Shown here: one piece after another, positions 10,911 through 22,900 of the stretch
How positions within the stretch are numbered: the first letter of the stretch is position 1
Layout of the letters: each line of letters starts with the position of its first letter
Assembly: GCA_013180625.2 (NCBI GenBank)
Contig: SNVD02002485.1
Location: forward strand, 1-64,000
From: Boswellia sacra
Lineage: Eukaryota > Streptophyta > Magnoliopsida > Sapindales > Burseraceae
DNA: 64,000 nucleotides
Reading direction: 5' to 3'
Translations under genes and position numbers: made by a program
Notes under the pieces: generated by a model
Told to the model about the DNA's origin: nothing
What the model saw: only the letters and a program-made list of their open reading frames with translations
The model's database searches: none

Positions 10911-11879
10911 TCATTCTCCCCCACCTTTACCATGGTTGGTCTTCCTTTCTTTTGATTGGGACGTGTAGTCGACAAGGGATTCGGCTATGGCTATGGTGTC
11001 ATCAAGGTTTTGCACGCCACGCCTCTCAAGCTCAACCCTCGCCCAATCTTTTAAGCCATCAAGGAAGTAGAAGAGGGAGTCTTTTTCGGACATACCTTCA
11101 ATCTCAAGGATGATTGTGGTGAAGTCTTTGATGTATTCGCGAATGGTTCCACTTTGCTTCAAATGGCGGAGGCGAACGCTTGCCTCCTTTTTTGCATTGC
11201 TTGGAGAGAAATGCTTCCGTAGCTCTCTCTTGAAATCGTCCCATGTGCGGAGGATAATGATGCCTTTGCCTGCGTCGCCATTCTTACGACGCCACCATAA
11301 TTGGGCTGAATCGCGAAGGAAGGTAGGCGCAATGCCAATTCTTCAAGCATCGTCGTGGACACCTTTGGCTTCGAAGTATTGCTCCAAGCCAAATAGGAAG
11401 TTTTCGATTTCCGTAGCGTTGTGAGTGCCATGGTATGTGGCGGGAGTAGGCACTTACATGTTGGTTAGCCCGCTTGGACTTGAGTAGGAAGGGCTAGCAC
11501 GTTCGCAACGGTGCTTCTCCCATTTCGTGCGAGATTCTTCAACTTTCGCATGGATTACCCACAACTCACGCTCCACAAAGCTTCGCAAGCTAACGAGCTC
11601 TTGTGTGAGACTTTCGCTAAACTCGAGTATTGTGGACTTTCTTGCTTGGGTGATCTCTCCATAATCTGTCTCTAGGCCTTCGAGACGATCGGAGAGGCCC
11701 TCGATAACATTGTCCATACTAGAGATAGTTTGCTCTATGCTAGCAACACAAGGCTCTAAGGATTCCAAGGAGGGAGCTTTGGACTTACCTCGTTTTCCTT
11801 GTGGGCGTGGTTGAGGTTGAGGTTGTTCCTCACGTCTGCGGACTTGCTCATCCATAGTTACTTCAATATCGGATGCCAT
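10911..11879 (-). pseudogene. Gag of element N
   Basis: It starts at ATG 11,879 ('MASDIEVTMDEQVRRREEQ'), just inside the primer site. A Gln/Pro-rich N-terminus and a predicted coiled coil (residues about 45-130) are followed by a stop at 11,454-11,456, then by a retrotransposon gag domain with 'FLRDSAQLWWRRK', 'ELRKHFSP' and 'GTIREYIKDF', and a basic tail near 10,920. Stops near 11,345 and 11,455 break the frame. The retro-gag domain forms the particle shell. Confidence 0.75.
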
Positions 11880-11896
11880 TTGCTCTTGTGCTCAAA

Positions 11897-11914
11897 CCAT
11901 GCTCTGATACCAAC
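11897..11914 (-). other. Primer-binding site of element N
   Basis: The minus strand reads 'ttggtatcagagcatgg' directly inside the 5' LTR, matching the 3' end of plant initiator tRNA-Met. Confidence 0.8.
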
Positions 11915-12700
11915 TGTCACGAGCTTAGAGTTTTGGGCAGCTGCTCATGCGGCACTTAGGCAACTTGAACCCGAAAGTTGCTAAGTAAGCCTTGTAGTGT
12001 GCTTCTCGCTCAAGGAGAAGTTAGGACCGTTGAGCTCGAAGAGCTTTATAGGCAACAAGAGAAGAGAACTTAGAGGCAAGTGTTGCAAATGCAAAGACCT
12101 TTGTATTACACGAATGCTTGCTTACAATGCTTTGTATTTGTGTTTCCTTGGATTAGCTTGGATTTGTGGGATTTTGTGGGATTTGTAGGGATGGTTTGCA
12201 AATGAGCCTAGGAGGGGTATTTATAGTAATCCACCTCCTCAATGGACGGCTAGGATTTGTTATATCTAACGGTCCTAATTTACCATCTAGAATTGTCTCC
12301 CAAAATATCTAGATATTTATCCTAAAATATCTTAGATATTTCCAAGGAAGGTTCTAGCAACTTTGACTTGCTAGAGAGTTCTAGAATTGGCTAGGCGTTC
12401 TAAGACCTTCCGTAGCCTTCCACACTCTTCTGCAACCTTCTTGAGTATTCTAGAGTCTCCTAGTGCCTTCTACATGCATCTCATGAATTCCGGATCCTTC
12501 CGAATCTTTCCGGAATGTCCCGGAACGTTGCGGAACCTTCTAGAAGCTTCCGGATCACTGCGCCTACTCTTTGCACCATTGAGTTCCTCTTGACACGAGG
12601 ATCCCAAATCACCATAACACTTGCCTTGAATTCCCATTCCTTGGCGTTCTTCCGAGCAAGCTTGGCGTGAAACAGTGCGCATGTCGCGCGGGGCGTGACA
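11915..12700 (-). repeat. 5' LTR of element N
   Basis: The longer of the two N LTR copies (786 bp), containing the segment 'ctcgaagagctttatagg' that the other copy lacks. Its right edge joins the gag of element M at the 'taag' duplication. Confidence 0.9.
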
Positions 12701-13401
12701 TAAGGATGCAAATTTAGCATGAAGATCATGATTCTCCTTAAAGTTATAAATGCCTCTACTAGATGTTCTTGGTACCTCATAGGTGCCAACATTGTTCCAA
12801 TTTGGGCATTTTTCGCTAGTAAGTCTAGGTAATCAATGGCTTCATCAGGGTCTTTATTTTCAAATTGTCCATTACACATTAATTCTATCATTTGCCTAGC
12901 TTGATGTGTAAGACCTTCGTAGAAAATTAAAACTAATCTCCATGTTTCTAAACCATGGTGAGAACAAGTATTAAGCAATGCTTTATAACTATCCCAACAT
13001 TGGTAAAAGGTCTCTCCTTGTTTTTGAATAAAATTAATGATTTGCCTTTTGAGAGAATTTGTTCTATAGGGATGAACGAATTTTTTCAGAAATTCTTGTT
13101 GCATCTCATTCCATGAGCTAATGGATCCTGACCTAAGATTTTGTAGCCATGTTTTAGCTTTATCATTTAAAGAAAAGGGAAAAAGCTTTAATTTAAATAT
13201 GTTTATGCTACAATTTAGGTCACTATGTGTGTTACAAAACTCTTCAAATTCTCCTAAGTGCAAATATGGGTTTTCAACATCTAGGCCATGAAAGTGGGGT
13301 AAGAATTGAATGAAATCCGGTTCATGGTCGAAATATTTTGCATCATGCGGGAAGACTATGCATGATTGTGCACAAGTTCTTATAAGATTCATGCAGTCCA
13401 T
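12701..13401 (-). pseudogene. Athila-like gag, N-terminal part (element M)
   Basis: Reading minus from 13,401 this shows the retro-gag core: 'FIQFLPHFHGLDVENPYLHL', 'EEFCNTHSDLNCS', 'LKLFPFSLNDKAKTWL', 'MQQEFLKKFVHPYRTN' and 'GETFYQCWDSYKALLNTCSHHG'. This is the conserved Athila-type gag pattern. A frameshift occurs around 12,760; in the corrected frame the sequence ends in 'DLHAKFASL' at the point where element N is inserted, and 'ARKVED' resumes on the far side at 9084. The protein would be the capsid part of a virus-like particle. Confidence 0.85.
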
Positions 13402-13572
13402 TTATGTTCTTAGTTGGGTTTGAGCATGTTTGTAAAGAAGATGAGTGACTCCTAACAATTCTACCAACTAATACAAAAAGAAAGAAAAGATGAACATATG
13501 TAAGAAAAATGAAAATTAAAAAAAAAATGAGAAAAAGAAATACTTACAATTTTGTACGCCAAATTTTACCTT

Positions 13573-13595
13573 CCTCGGCAACGACGCCAAAAACT
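13573..13595 (-). other. Primer-binding site of element M
   Basis: The minus strand reads 'agtttttggcgtcgttgccg', a one-base variant of the 'tggcgccgttgccgggga' site typical of Athila/Tat gypsy elements. Confidence 0.75.
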
Positions 13596-15087
13596 TAACA
13601 CATCCAAAAATAGGATTGTCTCCCAAGTATAGGAGTGTCGAAGTAATAAACCCGGTAAGACCGCGGTCGATCCAGAGGAAGGTGATTTAGCGCTACAAAC
13701 TATAAGCTAAGCAAATATAATATGAATAATTTAAATAATTAACAAGATGATATCAACAAATAAACGTAAAGATGGTAGGCGGTACTACCGACTATTCAAT
13801 TGTAAAACAAAAGAAAAAGGTGGTAAAACCATCCATGGAAATTAGGAGGTAAAACCTACCTTAGCAAATGAAAAAAAAAGTTCATAAGCAATAGACAAGA
13901 ATACGTAAAATACACAACTAAAAGGAATTAACATAATAATAATGAAAGTTAAGGTTAGGGGATCCGCCCTTGATATATCAAATAAGGATAAGTAGTCCAT
14001 TTTAGTTATATGAATTATATTTGTTTCGTTACCAATATTTATATCACTTCTTGTAAATGGGTTCAAGCATCCAAGTGTCAATCACCATATGTCTACAACA
14101 AATCAAGGTTCCTAGCTAGATTCGTGTCGGTAAGGAAGAATCACACGATATCTAGAAAGGATCCAAACATTTGATGTGCCCAGGATTGTCGACAATGGAT
14201 CAAGACCTCTACTTTACGAGTGGTGTCAAGATTGATTAAGAAAATAAATATAAATCATATAAAATAAACAACACAAGATTATGATTATTAAGCACATGTC
14301 AAGGGTTAGAAAATCCTTATTCTTATATCAAGGGTTTCACCCTTTCACCTTAGCAAAAGAGAATTTAGCAAAACATTATAAAAGAAAGAAAATAAATTGC
14401 AAGAAAAAGAAAATTCATTAATAACATTAAAACACAAGAGAGAAAAACACAATAACAAGAGATCCCAGCCAAAGGCTAAGATGCCCTAATGGGTCACAAG
14501 ACACCTTTATTTATAGATACATTCAGGGGCAAACTTGTCAAATTACAAAGAGACAATTGTCAAATATCTTGTTGACAATGGGGTTCATCATGTGCACTGA
14601 CTTTGACCCCAATTTTGACCACCAATTTTGGCACCGAATTATTTATAATTTTGATCATATGTCTTGATAAAAGTTGTAGATATTTCTCTTAGCTTTTTAG
14701 AACATCTTGATTCATACAATTTGAATACGTATATCAAGAGATATGGTCAAAATACTGAGGCATGGTCAGGTTGGGCTGAAACTGTAGATAGGTTCAATTC
14801 AAGCCCATTTTTGGTCTACTAAGAGCCTGAATTTGATGATGCTTGTAAATACAATCTTGTAGATAATTTAATCAGCTTTCCAAAAAATCAAGATTTGTAC
14901 CATTCTGATTTATAAATAGAAAGTTATGCCTATTTTACCAAACTTACAACAAAACCAAAATTAAGAGAAAGTTAATTCCAAAGATGCAAAGACTACAAAT
15001 ATGCTTAAGTTGAGGAATTTAATGACACTATTAATGCAATATGATGAATTAAGCTCTTATTAAGTATACATATTTAAGTGTTCATCA
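13596..15087 (-). repeat. 5' LTR of element M (1492 bp)
   Basis: On the minus strand it runs from 'tgatgaacacttaaatatg' to 'ggatgtgtta', next to the primer site. The outer 624 bases (14,464-15,087) match the truncated copy at 4187-4796. A 'ctttatttatagatac' TATA-like stretch lies near 14,504. Confidence 0.8.
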
Positions 15088-15396
15088 CTACACAAGCTTG
15101 CAAGGAAGCTGTCTGGATCAAAACGTTATTGGAAGAACTTGGGCACAAGCAAGAGAAGATTTCTTTATGTTGTGACAGTCAGAGTGCCTTGCATATTGCA
15201 AGGAATCCAGCCTTTCATTCAAGGACGAAATACATAGGAGTTCAATATCATTGTGTACGAGAAATAGTGGAAGATCGAACAGTAGATATGTAGAAAATCC
15301 ACACGAAGGACAACATAGCAGATACATTGACCAAACCAATCAATGCTGACAAGTTTATCAGGAGTAGAATGTCTTGTGACCTGTTAGAGACGTGAG
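15088..15396 (+). pseudogene. Ty1/copia RNase H, C-terminal remnant (element P)
   Basis: The plus strand reads 'QACKEAVWIKTLLEELGHKQ', 'LCCDSQSALHIARNPAFHSR' and 'IHTKDNIADTLTKPINADKF', the conserved C-terminal part of copia RNase H. One in-frame stop interrupts it at 15,291. The upstream part is missing because element M is inserted just before it. The small ORF starting at 15,078 uses an ATG inside the M LTR and is not a real start. Confidence 0.85.
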
Positions 15397-15447
15397 CAGC
15401 ATGTATAGAGACAAGACTGAGAGGAAAAATGCCTTCAAGTGGGAGAA

Positions 15448-15843
15448 TGTGAAGTGTGAAGAGTGTGAAGGCATTTATGCCTTTCACATAATCCCACATT
15501 GGTGGGAAACAAAATGTCAAAGGGGAGGCTTGGTTATATAATAAAGCCTCAATCCTTTCCTTTTACTTGTCCTAAGCTTATGTATTAAGCTTTTCTCTTC
15601 TTTCTCCCTTGTTATCTCCTCAATTCTAATTGTAAGAGAGATTGTAATATTTTTTCATAGTAAAATATTTTTGGTCTTATCCCGTGGAGGTTTCCCTCAA
15701 ATTGAGGGTTTTACTACGTTAAATTTTTGTGCTTTTATTTTCTTTATTGCCTTCAATTTATTTAAAGTAGAAGGCTGAACCATCCAAGTTGTCTATTTTA
15801 TTTATTGTGGAAGGCAGTGCCACCTAACTTGTTATTTCTAACA
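15448..15843 (+). repeat. 3' LTR of copia element P
   Basis: A purine tract 'aagtgggagaa' precedes 'tgtgaagtgtgaag', and the segment ends in '...gttatttctaaca'. It contains a TATA-like 'ttatataataaagcc' near 15,534. The right boundary is set by the CA end only; no second copy is present to confirm it. Confidence 0.55.
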
Positions 15844-16539
15844 TAAAAATTTGTTTCTTGTCTTTTATTTTAGCTATGGTGGGAGTGCTCAATCTCCTAA
15901 CAATTCCCAATCTCGTTAATTGAATCCCAATATGAGAACAGAATCCTCTTCTTATGCCCAAAGAGTCCTAAGCCTTTCCTTTGGTCAACAACAAACCACA
16001 ACCCTTGTTTTACAGTTCTTCACTACTCTTAGAATCGCCATTAAAAAAAAAAAGTAGAGGGAGCAAATCAAAACAAGACCAAAATTTAGAAATATAATTC
16101 GAAAGAATTGGTGGGTAATGTGTCCCAAAATTGAAAAAAAAATATTGATTTTAATCGTAGAAGAAGCTGTGTTTATTAGTTAAATATAATTGTTGTAGAT
16201 TATGAGTTATCAATTTATGAAATTTAAGGGTCTTTTTTGTTGTCAGTGAAGTATGGAGAGTCTGATATTTGTAGGCTGGTGGTGGTGACAGGATATTTTT
16301 AGCGATGATGTTTGTGGTTTAACTTGTTATGGGGGGTCATTCAGAATAGTTTTTTAATTGATTTTAATTATTTAATTTATGAATTATTTTTAAAGGGTAT
16401 TAAAGTAATTATAACTTACTTGGATGAAAAAATAATGTACTTTGATGGCTAATTTAATATAAGGAATGTCTGTGTCTGTGATGTATTTTTGAAAACTTAA
16501 AAACTAAATTTATGAAAAAAAATAAAAAATTTTTATTGA
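15844..16539. other. Intergenic, no gene seen
   Basis: AT-rich sequence between the copia LTR and the inverted-repeat element. No open frame or RNA gene is recognised. Confidence 0.5.
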
Positions 16540-16549
16540 TTGAATAAAG

Positions 16550-17212
16550 GGAAAATTGAAAAAATAGACACAATTAAGGACCCTCATTGAAATTTGGACA
16601 CATATTGAAAAATTTTTATGCCATAGACACTTTTTTGATAAAAAGACTCAATTGCCCTTATGTATTCAATTTTTTCTCAAAGCCTTATTTACCTCTTCAG
16701 TAAAAAATTACCGAAACCCATCGACACTGCTCGAAACGCAAACAAACACGAGCATCGGCTGAGGATAGAAGTATCAAGCAAGATGACGCAGAGAGAAGCA
16801 ACTATCGACATTGAGGGTCCCTAATTGTGATTTATTTGGTTGTTATTCGTTAGATTTGATTTAGTTTTTAGGGAATTTGAATTAGGAATTTGAGTTTCCG
16901 TCGGATTTGTGAACTTATTTAGGGATAAATCTATCGTTATAATGTGATTTTTGTGGTTTGATGCGTGTGAAAACCGACGAAACTAGTCGTTTCGTCGTAA
17001 CGTAGACGACACTTGATACTCGACACCTATGTGTCGAGTTGCGTCGAGTTACGAATCTGACACTTGATATCAGTCTATTTTCGAAGACATATTAACCCAA
17101 CACTCGACACTATCTTGCATCCGACAATACTCGATGTCGAGTCGTTAATTCAATACTCGACACTACCTTTCATCCGACATGTCGAGTGTCGGACACATGA
17201 AAACCGACATAT
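16550..17212 (+). repeat. Left arm of the inverted repeat
   Basis: Matches the reverse complement of 17,365-18,027 with scattered mismatches and small gaps. Shared landmarks are 'attaccgaaacccatcgaca', 'tcggctgaggatagaag' and 'gggataaatctatcgttata'. Confidence 0.85.
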
Positions 17213-17364
17213 CGACGTCTCAAACGATGTATTCGACACTCGACATGTCGTGTGTAGGGATGTCACGTGTCGAGATGTCGAGTGTCGAGTATTTATGTCG
17301 AGGTTGAGCGTTTAGGCAGAAATGTCGTTTTTGTGCCTTTTGTAAGCAATTTTGTAATGATTTG

Positions 17365-18027
17365 TAGTCGATATGTCAGTTTCCACGTATCCGACACTTG
17401 ACATGTCAGATGAAAGGTGGTGTCGAGTGTCGGATTATTAATCCGACATGACTCGACACATGCGTGTTGAGTGTCGAGTGTTGTCGGATGCAAGATAGTG
17501 TCGAGTGTCGGGTTAATATGTCTTCGAAAATAGATTGATATCGAGTGTCGGATTCACAACTCGACACGTAGTTGTCGAGTGTCGTCTACGTCATGACGAA
17601 ACGACTGGTTTTGTCGATTTTCACACGCATCAAATCACAAAAATCACATTATAACGATAGATTTATCCCTAAATAAGTTCACAAGTCTGATGGAAACTCA
17701 AATCCCTAAAAACTAAATCAAATATAACGAATAACAACAAAATAAATCATAATTAGGGACCCTTAGTGTCGATGGGTGCTTCTCTCTGCGTTGCTTGCTT
17801 GATGCTTCTATCCTCAGCCGATATTTGTGTTGGTTTGCGTTTCTAGCTGTGTCGATGGGTTTCGGTAATTTTTGATTGAAGAAGGAAATAAGGCTTTAAG
17901 AAAAAATTGAATACATAAAGGTAATTGAGTCTTTTTGTCAAGAAAGTGTATAAGGCATGAAAATTTTTTAGGATGTGTCCAAATTTTAATAAGGGTCCCT
18001 AATTGTGTCTATTTTTTCAATTTCTTC
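17365..18027 (-). repeat. Right arm of the inverted repeat
   Basis: The mirror of 16,550-17,212. Its inner part carries 'cgacactcgaca'-type repeats that also pair with the loop. Confidence 0.85.
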
Positions 18028-18037
18028 TTGAATAAAG

Positions 18038-19921
18038 TCTAAACATAAAGGAGATCTGTGATATTATTTTAATTTTATTCTGTTTTAAATGGATTTTATC
18101 AAATTAAGGATTTGAATTTTATTAGGAATTATGACCTTATAAAGTAGAAGGATCTCTAATTAGGGTTAAGTTCTTGATAGATTGTATTTCTATTTTCGAT
18201 ACAATTTCTTTTTGTTATTTTGTGGATTTACGTGAAATTCTATCCTAATAAGGATTTATAATATATTTCCTAATTGAAGCATGATTTTGATATTATAAGC
18301 CATTAATAAGTATTTTTCTTGTTGATTATTATTTTTCTTATTCCTTCTAATAAGTATTGTTATTTTTCTTATTGAAACTTTAATTGTTGATCGCTGGTGC
18401 AAACAACGACAACGTTTGCGCGTTCAGGTAGAGGGCATGTTGCCACGGGCGCTAATGCTCATGCGTCAGTGATAGTTGTCGTTTGACAGCTGCTTTATAT
18501 TTTCCAGACAATAATATAGGTTTAGTTGGAAGGCAGCAATCAACAAGAGAGAAGTCACAGGACAAGTTAAGGATGTTGGAAGACTGACCTGAAGATGACA
18601 AATTTATGTCATCCAAGGGTAGTATTGGTATTTTTTAGGTTTAAACTCATGGAATCTTACTGCCAACTGAAACTCTTGGTTGATGTCAGTTTTGAATTTG
18701 GTGATGTATGAGGATCAAAGGTCAAATTTTTGAAGTGGGTTTATGCAGGGTTCTTTCTCTAATAAATCCCTTTTCTCAGCAAATCAGAAGGAAGCAAAGA
18801 GTCTTGAATACGTCTTTAACAAGCCAAAGCTTTCTGTTCACTTCACAGGTTACTGAAGAGACTGGAAGGGTAACACTTTCCTGCTATTATCTAATCGATT
18901 TGAATTTCTTAATCTATCTCGGTTACTTTGTTTCGATTATTCATTTCTGTTCTTATGACATTTGCCGGTAAATAGCAATTCAGGGGAAGGGGGAAACATC
19001 AGTGTAACGTTACCCCTTTTTTTTGCGAAAGAAAAAGTTTTCTGAAAATAGCAACTGGGGTTTGTGTACATGTATGCTTTGATGGAACAATGATGAAGAT
19101 CTTGCCAGTAGGCATTTTGTTATGGGAGGAGGTTAGACTTGAAATATATAATGTTTTATGCAAGATGCTAATTTGGAAGATATGTATTGAGGCAATGAGA
19201 TATGAGAGAGTATTGAATAATGTTGATAAATTGGTGGTGAATTGAGATGATTTGAGGGCTTTAAGGTTCAATTTCATAGAGTAGATTGGGGGGTTGGTGG
19301 CTGAGATGGAGGTTTTCTAGTGGTGTTTGGGGCATTATGTTGTTTGTCTAGCGGTATTATGTGGGGTTTTGAACGTATCAAGTAGCTCTGCAAGTTGTTG
19401 TCCATAATGTTGGATTTGTGATGCAAGTCCCTCACGTTTGAGAAAATGTTGTGGGGCATTTTCTCTTTTAATCACTATTGACTCTGACAAGGTTTTTTCC
19501 AAAAAAAAAAAGACTCTGACAAGGTGTGGTTTTTGCATTATCAAACGCATCAATTGAGTTTAAATGCATGCAGAAGTGCTATCACAATACCTTACAGCTC
19601 CAATTTAAATTTGCATTTCCTTTACTACGAATTTCTTGGCTTGGTGGGAAGTAGGTCCTGTGTTCTCTTATGGACACATGTTCAGACGTGTGTATGTAAT
19701 TTATGTATCTGATGATTCAAAACTTTCTTTGATGTATCATTTATTCTTTGCCTAGTTCATCCGTGTCTCACTCCCCCACCGCCCGCCCCCCCACCTCCAC
19801 TCCCACACCACCAACCCCACCACCCCACCCCCCAAAAAAAAAAAAAAAGAAAAGAAAAGAAAAAAATGTCCTTCTATTCTTAAGGTTATCCTGAGCCGAT
19901 ACATGATGCACAATGCAGGGA
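18038..19921 (+). promoter_or_regulatory. Upstream and 5' leader region of the dehydrogenase gene
   Basis: The first coding exon starts at 19,922 straight after a splice acceptor ('caatgcag|gga'), so at least one non-coding exon must lie upstream. A candidate is the stretch before 18,868, where an 'acttcacag' acceptor (18,841-18,849) and an 'ggaag|gtaac' donor (about 18,868) frame a short exon. A short upstream ORF from ATG 18,708 would not join the main frame if spliced there. The position of transcription start is not visible. Confidence 0.35.
19771..19866. repeat. C-rich/A-rich low-complexity tract
   Basis: Runs of C with A (complement: G-runs) pass into poly(A) and (aaaag)n about 60 bases upstream of the first coding exon. 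Confidence 0.8.
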
Positions 19922-22900
19922 ATGGCTAGCAAGAATGATAAGAGTACCCGTGTTCTGTTCTGTGGGCCTTACTTTCCTGCTTCTCATAATTATACAAAAG
20001 AATACTTGCAGAATCATTCGTTCATCCAGGTACTTTTACACATTTATTTAAGGATTCACTTTCTTTGACAAGTATATACAATGGGTACTGTACTATAACT
20101 AAAATACTTTGCTACTATGAGTCCTGCTAAACACGGGGTTGCTTGTGAAATAGAGTTCACAAGCGTTGAGGTTTTTAAGTTTTGCTGCCCTGGAACATTT
20201 TGTGTAATTTTTCATGGCCTATATGCTTGGAAATCCACCTTAGTTAACATATCTCCAGATTAAATTAGATTTTAATTGTAAAGTTTTTTTTGAAGCAGCA
20301 GAGGTTGAGGTAATGCTATATATGGTTGCTAAAGCACAATTATAGCTGAGAATATCTAAAAAAGTTAGGTTTGGTTAGTAAAGTCGGAGTCCATTTTCTT
20401 AGCAGCATATATGAGAAACTAAAGGAATTGTCAATGCTATGCTGATATTCACTTAATAAAAATTTAAAGAAAGATTTTTGTGCTTTTTCTTCAGAGCAAA
20501 TCTTGGTTCAATTACTTTAACACTTCTTTGGGAAAAAAAATTGATGTTTTCAGATCAAGTGTTGATGATTTAAGCTGTTTTTTTTATTATTTTAGTTTTT
20601 TCAGCTAACTTGGCGTATGAAGAATGGTTGGAGAGACTGTAAGATTAAAATGGAGTATAAGAAAATTAATGACCAGTCTTGTTCTGAAGTAACCTAGAGT
20701 GAGCAGCATGTGAGTAAAAAAGTATAAATGGGTCCAGAGAAATGTGATCAAGACTAAAATATTTGCTAATCTGATCTTGTGATAGTGTTCTGCAATTTCT
20801 TGCAGTACAAGTGTGAGAACAATGAGTAAATGATTTTCAGAGTCTTTATGTTTCGTTTGGTGAGATGTAATAGGAATTTGACGTTTGAGGCATCCAACTT
20901 TCAGAGTGCTTTCTAAGTTGGGTGAGTGGTTCTTAGGAATTCTCTTGTAAAGACATCAACTTTGTGCATATAATACCAGCTTATCACTTGGTTTTTTATT
21001 AAGACAAACTGAGTGTTTGCTGAATCAAGTATATTTGTTGTGAAAGATTTAACTTAGATATATCTTTAGTTCCCTGGTCACATTCTAAAGGGTATATTTT
21101 TCTAGACGGATGGAGAATATGCTTGGAATGTTTCATGCCAGTATTACTGAATTTCAGAGCTGATAATCTGCAAAACAATCCTGAATAATGATATGCTTTC
21201 CATATATTCAACGAATCTTTCTACTGGTGCTAACAGTATCTAATTGAGATAGACACATGGTTTCAGGATTTTCTTTGGACAATTTTCAGTTGCTGTTAAT
21301 GTTATGCACTTTCCTATTCTCAAACTTGCAGGTTGATGATGTCCCCCTCGGTGACGTGCCTGATGTCATAGAAAACTACCATCTTTGTGTGGTAAAGAAT
21401 ATGCGGCTAGATTCAAATATTATATCTCGTGCAAATCGGATGAAGCTTATAATGCAGTTTGGTGTTGGCCTCGAAGGTCTTTTTCAATTTATATGAATAT
21501 TTTTCATTAATTTCGAGTTTTTGGATTATGATTGTGCGTCTGGATATAATTTTTATTTTTCTTTTATCTTTTATACTGTTGTGTTACTACTTCCCCATTT
21601 TGATGATCTTTTGAAGGTGTTGACATCGATGCTGCCACAAAATGTGGAATCAAAGTCGCTAGAATCCCTGGCGATGTGACTGGAAATGCAGCATCATGTG
21701 CAGAGTTGGCTATATATTTAATTTTAGGCCTTCTCCGGAAGCAGGTATTTGTTACTGCATCTGACATCATATTCTGCTTACTGCTTATGGTTTCATGATT
21801 TACTTACCTCCTCGGTTACTTTGTTGTTGTTGTAGAATGAAATGTATGTTGCTGTAAAGCAAAAAAGACTTGGAGAGCCGGTTGGTGAAACATTACTTGG
21901 CAAAACTGTGAGTGCCAATTTTCCTAGTTCTATTGTTCTTATTTTTTATTTTTTTGGGTGGATTTATATCATATCAAACTATTCTATGTATACCTTTACT
22001 TTGATCAAAATTTGTTCCTAGAATCTCTAAATTATTATGAGATCATTTGAATAAAATGAAAAAATTGCTATAGGTCATTATATTTCAATGTATGATGGAC
22101 TCAATTTGTGGAATTAAAGATTATTGGCTTAATTCTATCAAATCTTTGTCTGAAATGAGGGTGTGCTAGAATTTTTTTGGTTTTGGTAACATCATGTAAT
22201 GATGAAGACTGTTTGCTTTTGGCGTTTGAATGGTGGTTACAATAGTATGATTTCATTCTCTTTTAAGTTTTAAGTTCTGACATGTCCCACACAATTACGC
22301 TGAATGACGTTGGGTTAGTTTTGAATTGTTCACCTCTCACTCAATTAAGTCTTGACTTTTGTAGACTTTATGGTGTGCAAGTAATCATCAGTGTTTCACC
22401 ACCCACAGATTCTTGGCTGCAATGAGGAGAGAGTTCTCATGTCTCCAAAAGAAAATAATTAATGATGTTTTAGAATCCCATATTTTACTATCAATAGTGA
22501 ATAAATTTATCAAAATTGAAAATTTCTCAATGGTATTTACTTCCTAGAAACCTCTTAGGTAAATTCTTAGATCTTTTATTCTTGTTATCAACGGAAAGTG
22601 TATATACATTCAAAGATTAAAAGATTAATCAGGAAACCAAACTGTAATATTAGTCGGGGTTTTGGATTAAAAGCTAGGAACTCCCTCGGAAGACCACAAA
22701 ATTAAGGCAAATAAATTGAATGTCAAAACTATTATGTGGTTCTAGACACCGTTGCTTCCTAATTATGGTGAATTTAAGGATAACGGAAACTTCTCTAAAC
22801 CGTAAGGATACATGCCCAAAGGGAAGCCTAAAATTTAACACTTGAGGACAAAACGTATTAGTTATCAAGTTCCAAATCATTATGTATCATGAAGGTATAT

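Larger units (their letters stand above)
9085..12700 (-). mobile_element. Non-autonomous Ty3/gypsy element N (gag-protease only)
   Basis: A complete 3.6 kb minus-strand element. The LTRs at 9085-9838 and 11,915-12,700 both begin 'tgtcacgagc' and end 'gggcgtgaca', and it is flanked by a 4-bp target duplication 'taag' (9081-9084 and 12,701-12,704). The primer site is complementary to initiator tRNA-Met. The 2.1 kb interior holds gag, a CCHC knuckle, protease and a stub of reverse transcriptase, then jumps to the end of pol. It is a TR-GAG-like deletion derivative that needs a helper. It is inserted in the gag of element M. Confidence 0.85.
4187..15087 (-). mobile_element. Athila-like Ty3/gypsy element M, gag-only, with LOG insert
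   Basis: This is a minus-strand LTR element. Its 5' LTR is 13,596-15,087 and its 3' LTR survives only as the outer 610 bp (4187-4796). The primer-binding site near 13,573-13,595 reads 'ttttggcgtcgttgccgagg' on the minus strand, the Athila/Tat type. From 5' to 3' it has a gag with a zinc knuckle (13,401 to about 8176, split by element N), an unassigned AT-rich stretch, a LOG-like pseudogene (6845-6195), and a 3' non-coding region with the 'attgaggacaatgt' plus G-run signature near 6075-6005. No protease, reverse transcriptase or integrase is visible, so it depended on a helper element. It lies inside the copia fragment P. Confidence 0.75.
16550..18027. mobile_element. Long-terminal-inverted-repeat element, Mutator-like, non-autonomous
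   Basis: The element is flanked by the 10-bp direct repeat 'ttgaataaag' (16,540-16,549 and 18,028-18,037). The left end 'ggaaaattgaaaaaatagac' is the inverted complement of the right end. The complementarity continues for about 660 bases per arm (roughly 16,550-17,212 against 17,365-18,027), leaving a loop of about 150 bases. Inner parts of both arms and the loop are dense in variants of 'tcgagtgtcg' and its complement. There is no transposase. Long inverted ends with a 9-11 bp duplication fit Mutator-like elements. The transcript would fold into one long hairpin. Confidence 0.8.

Noticed and set aside
17040..17600. Repeated 'tcgagtgtcg' motifs as a CRISPR-like array or satellite
   Set aside because: Motifs occur in both orientations without regular spacing inside a long inverted repeat with a target duplication; this is a plant transposon.
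18708..18971. Open frame upstream of the dehydrogenase
   Set aside because: No domain, and it does not join the dehydrogenase frame through any visible splice pair; at most a short upstream ORF.
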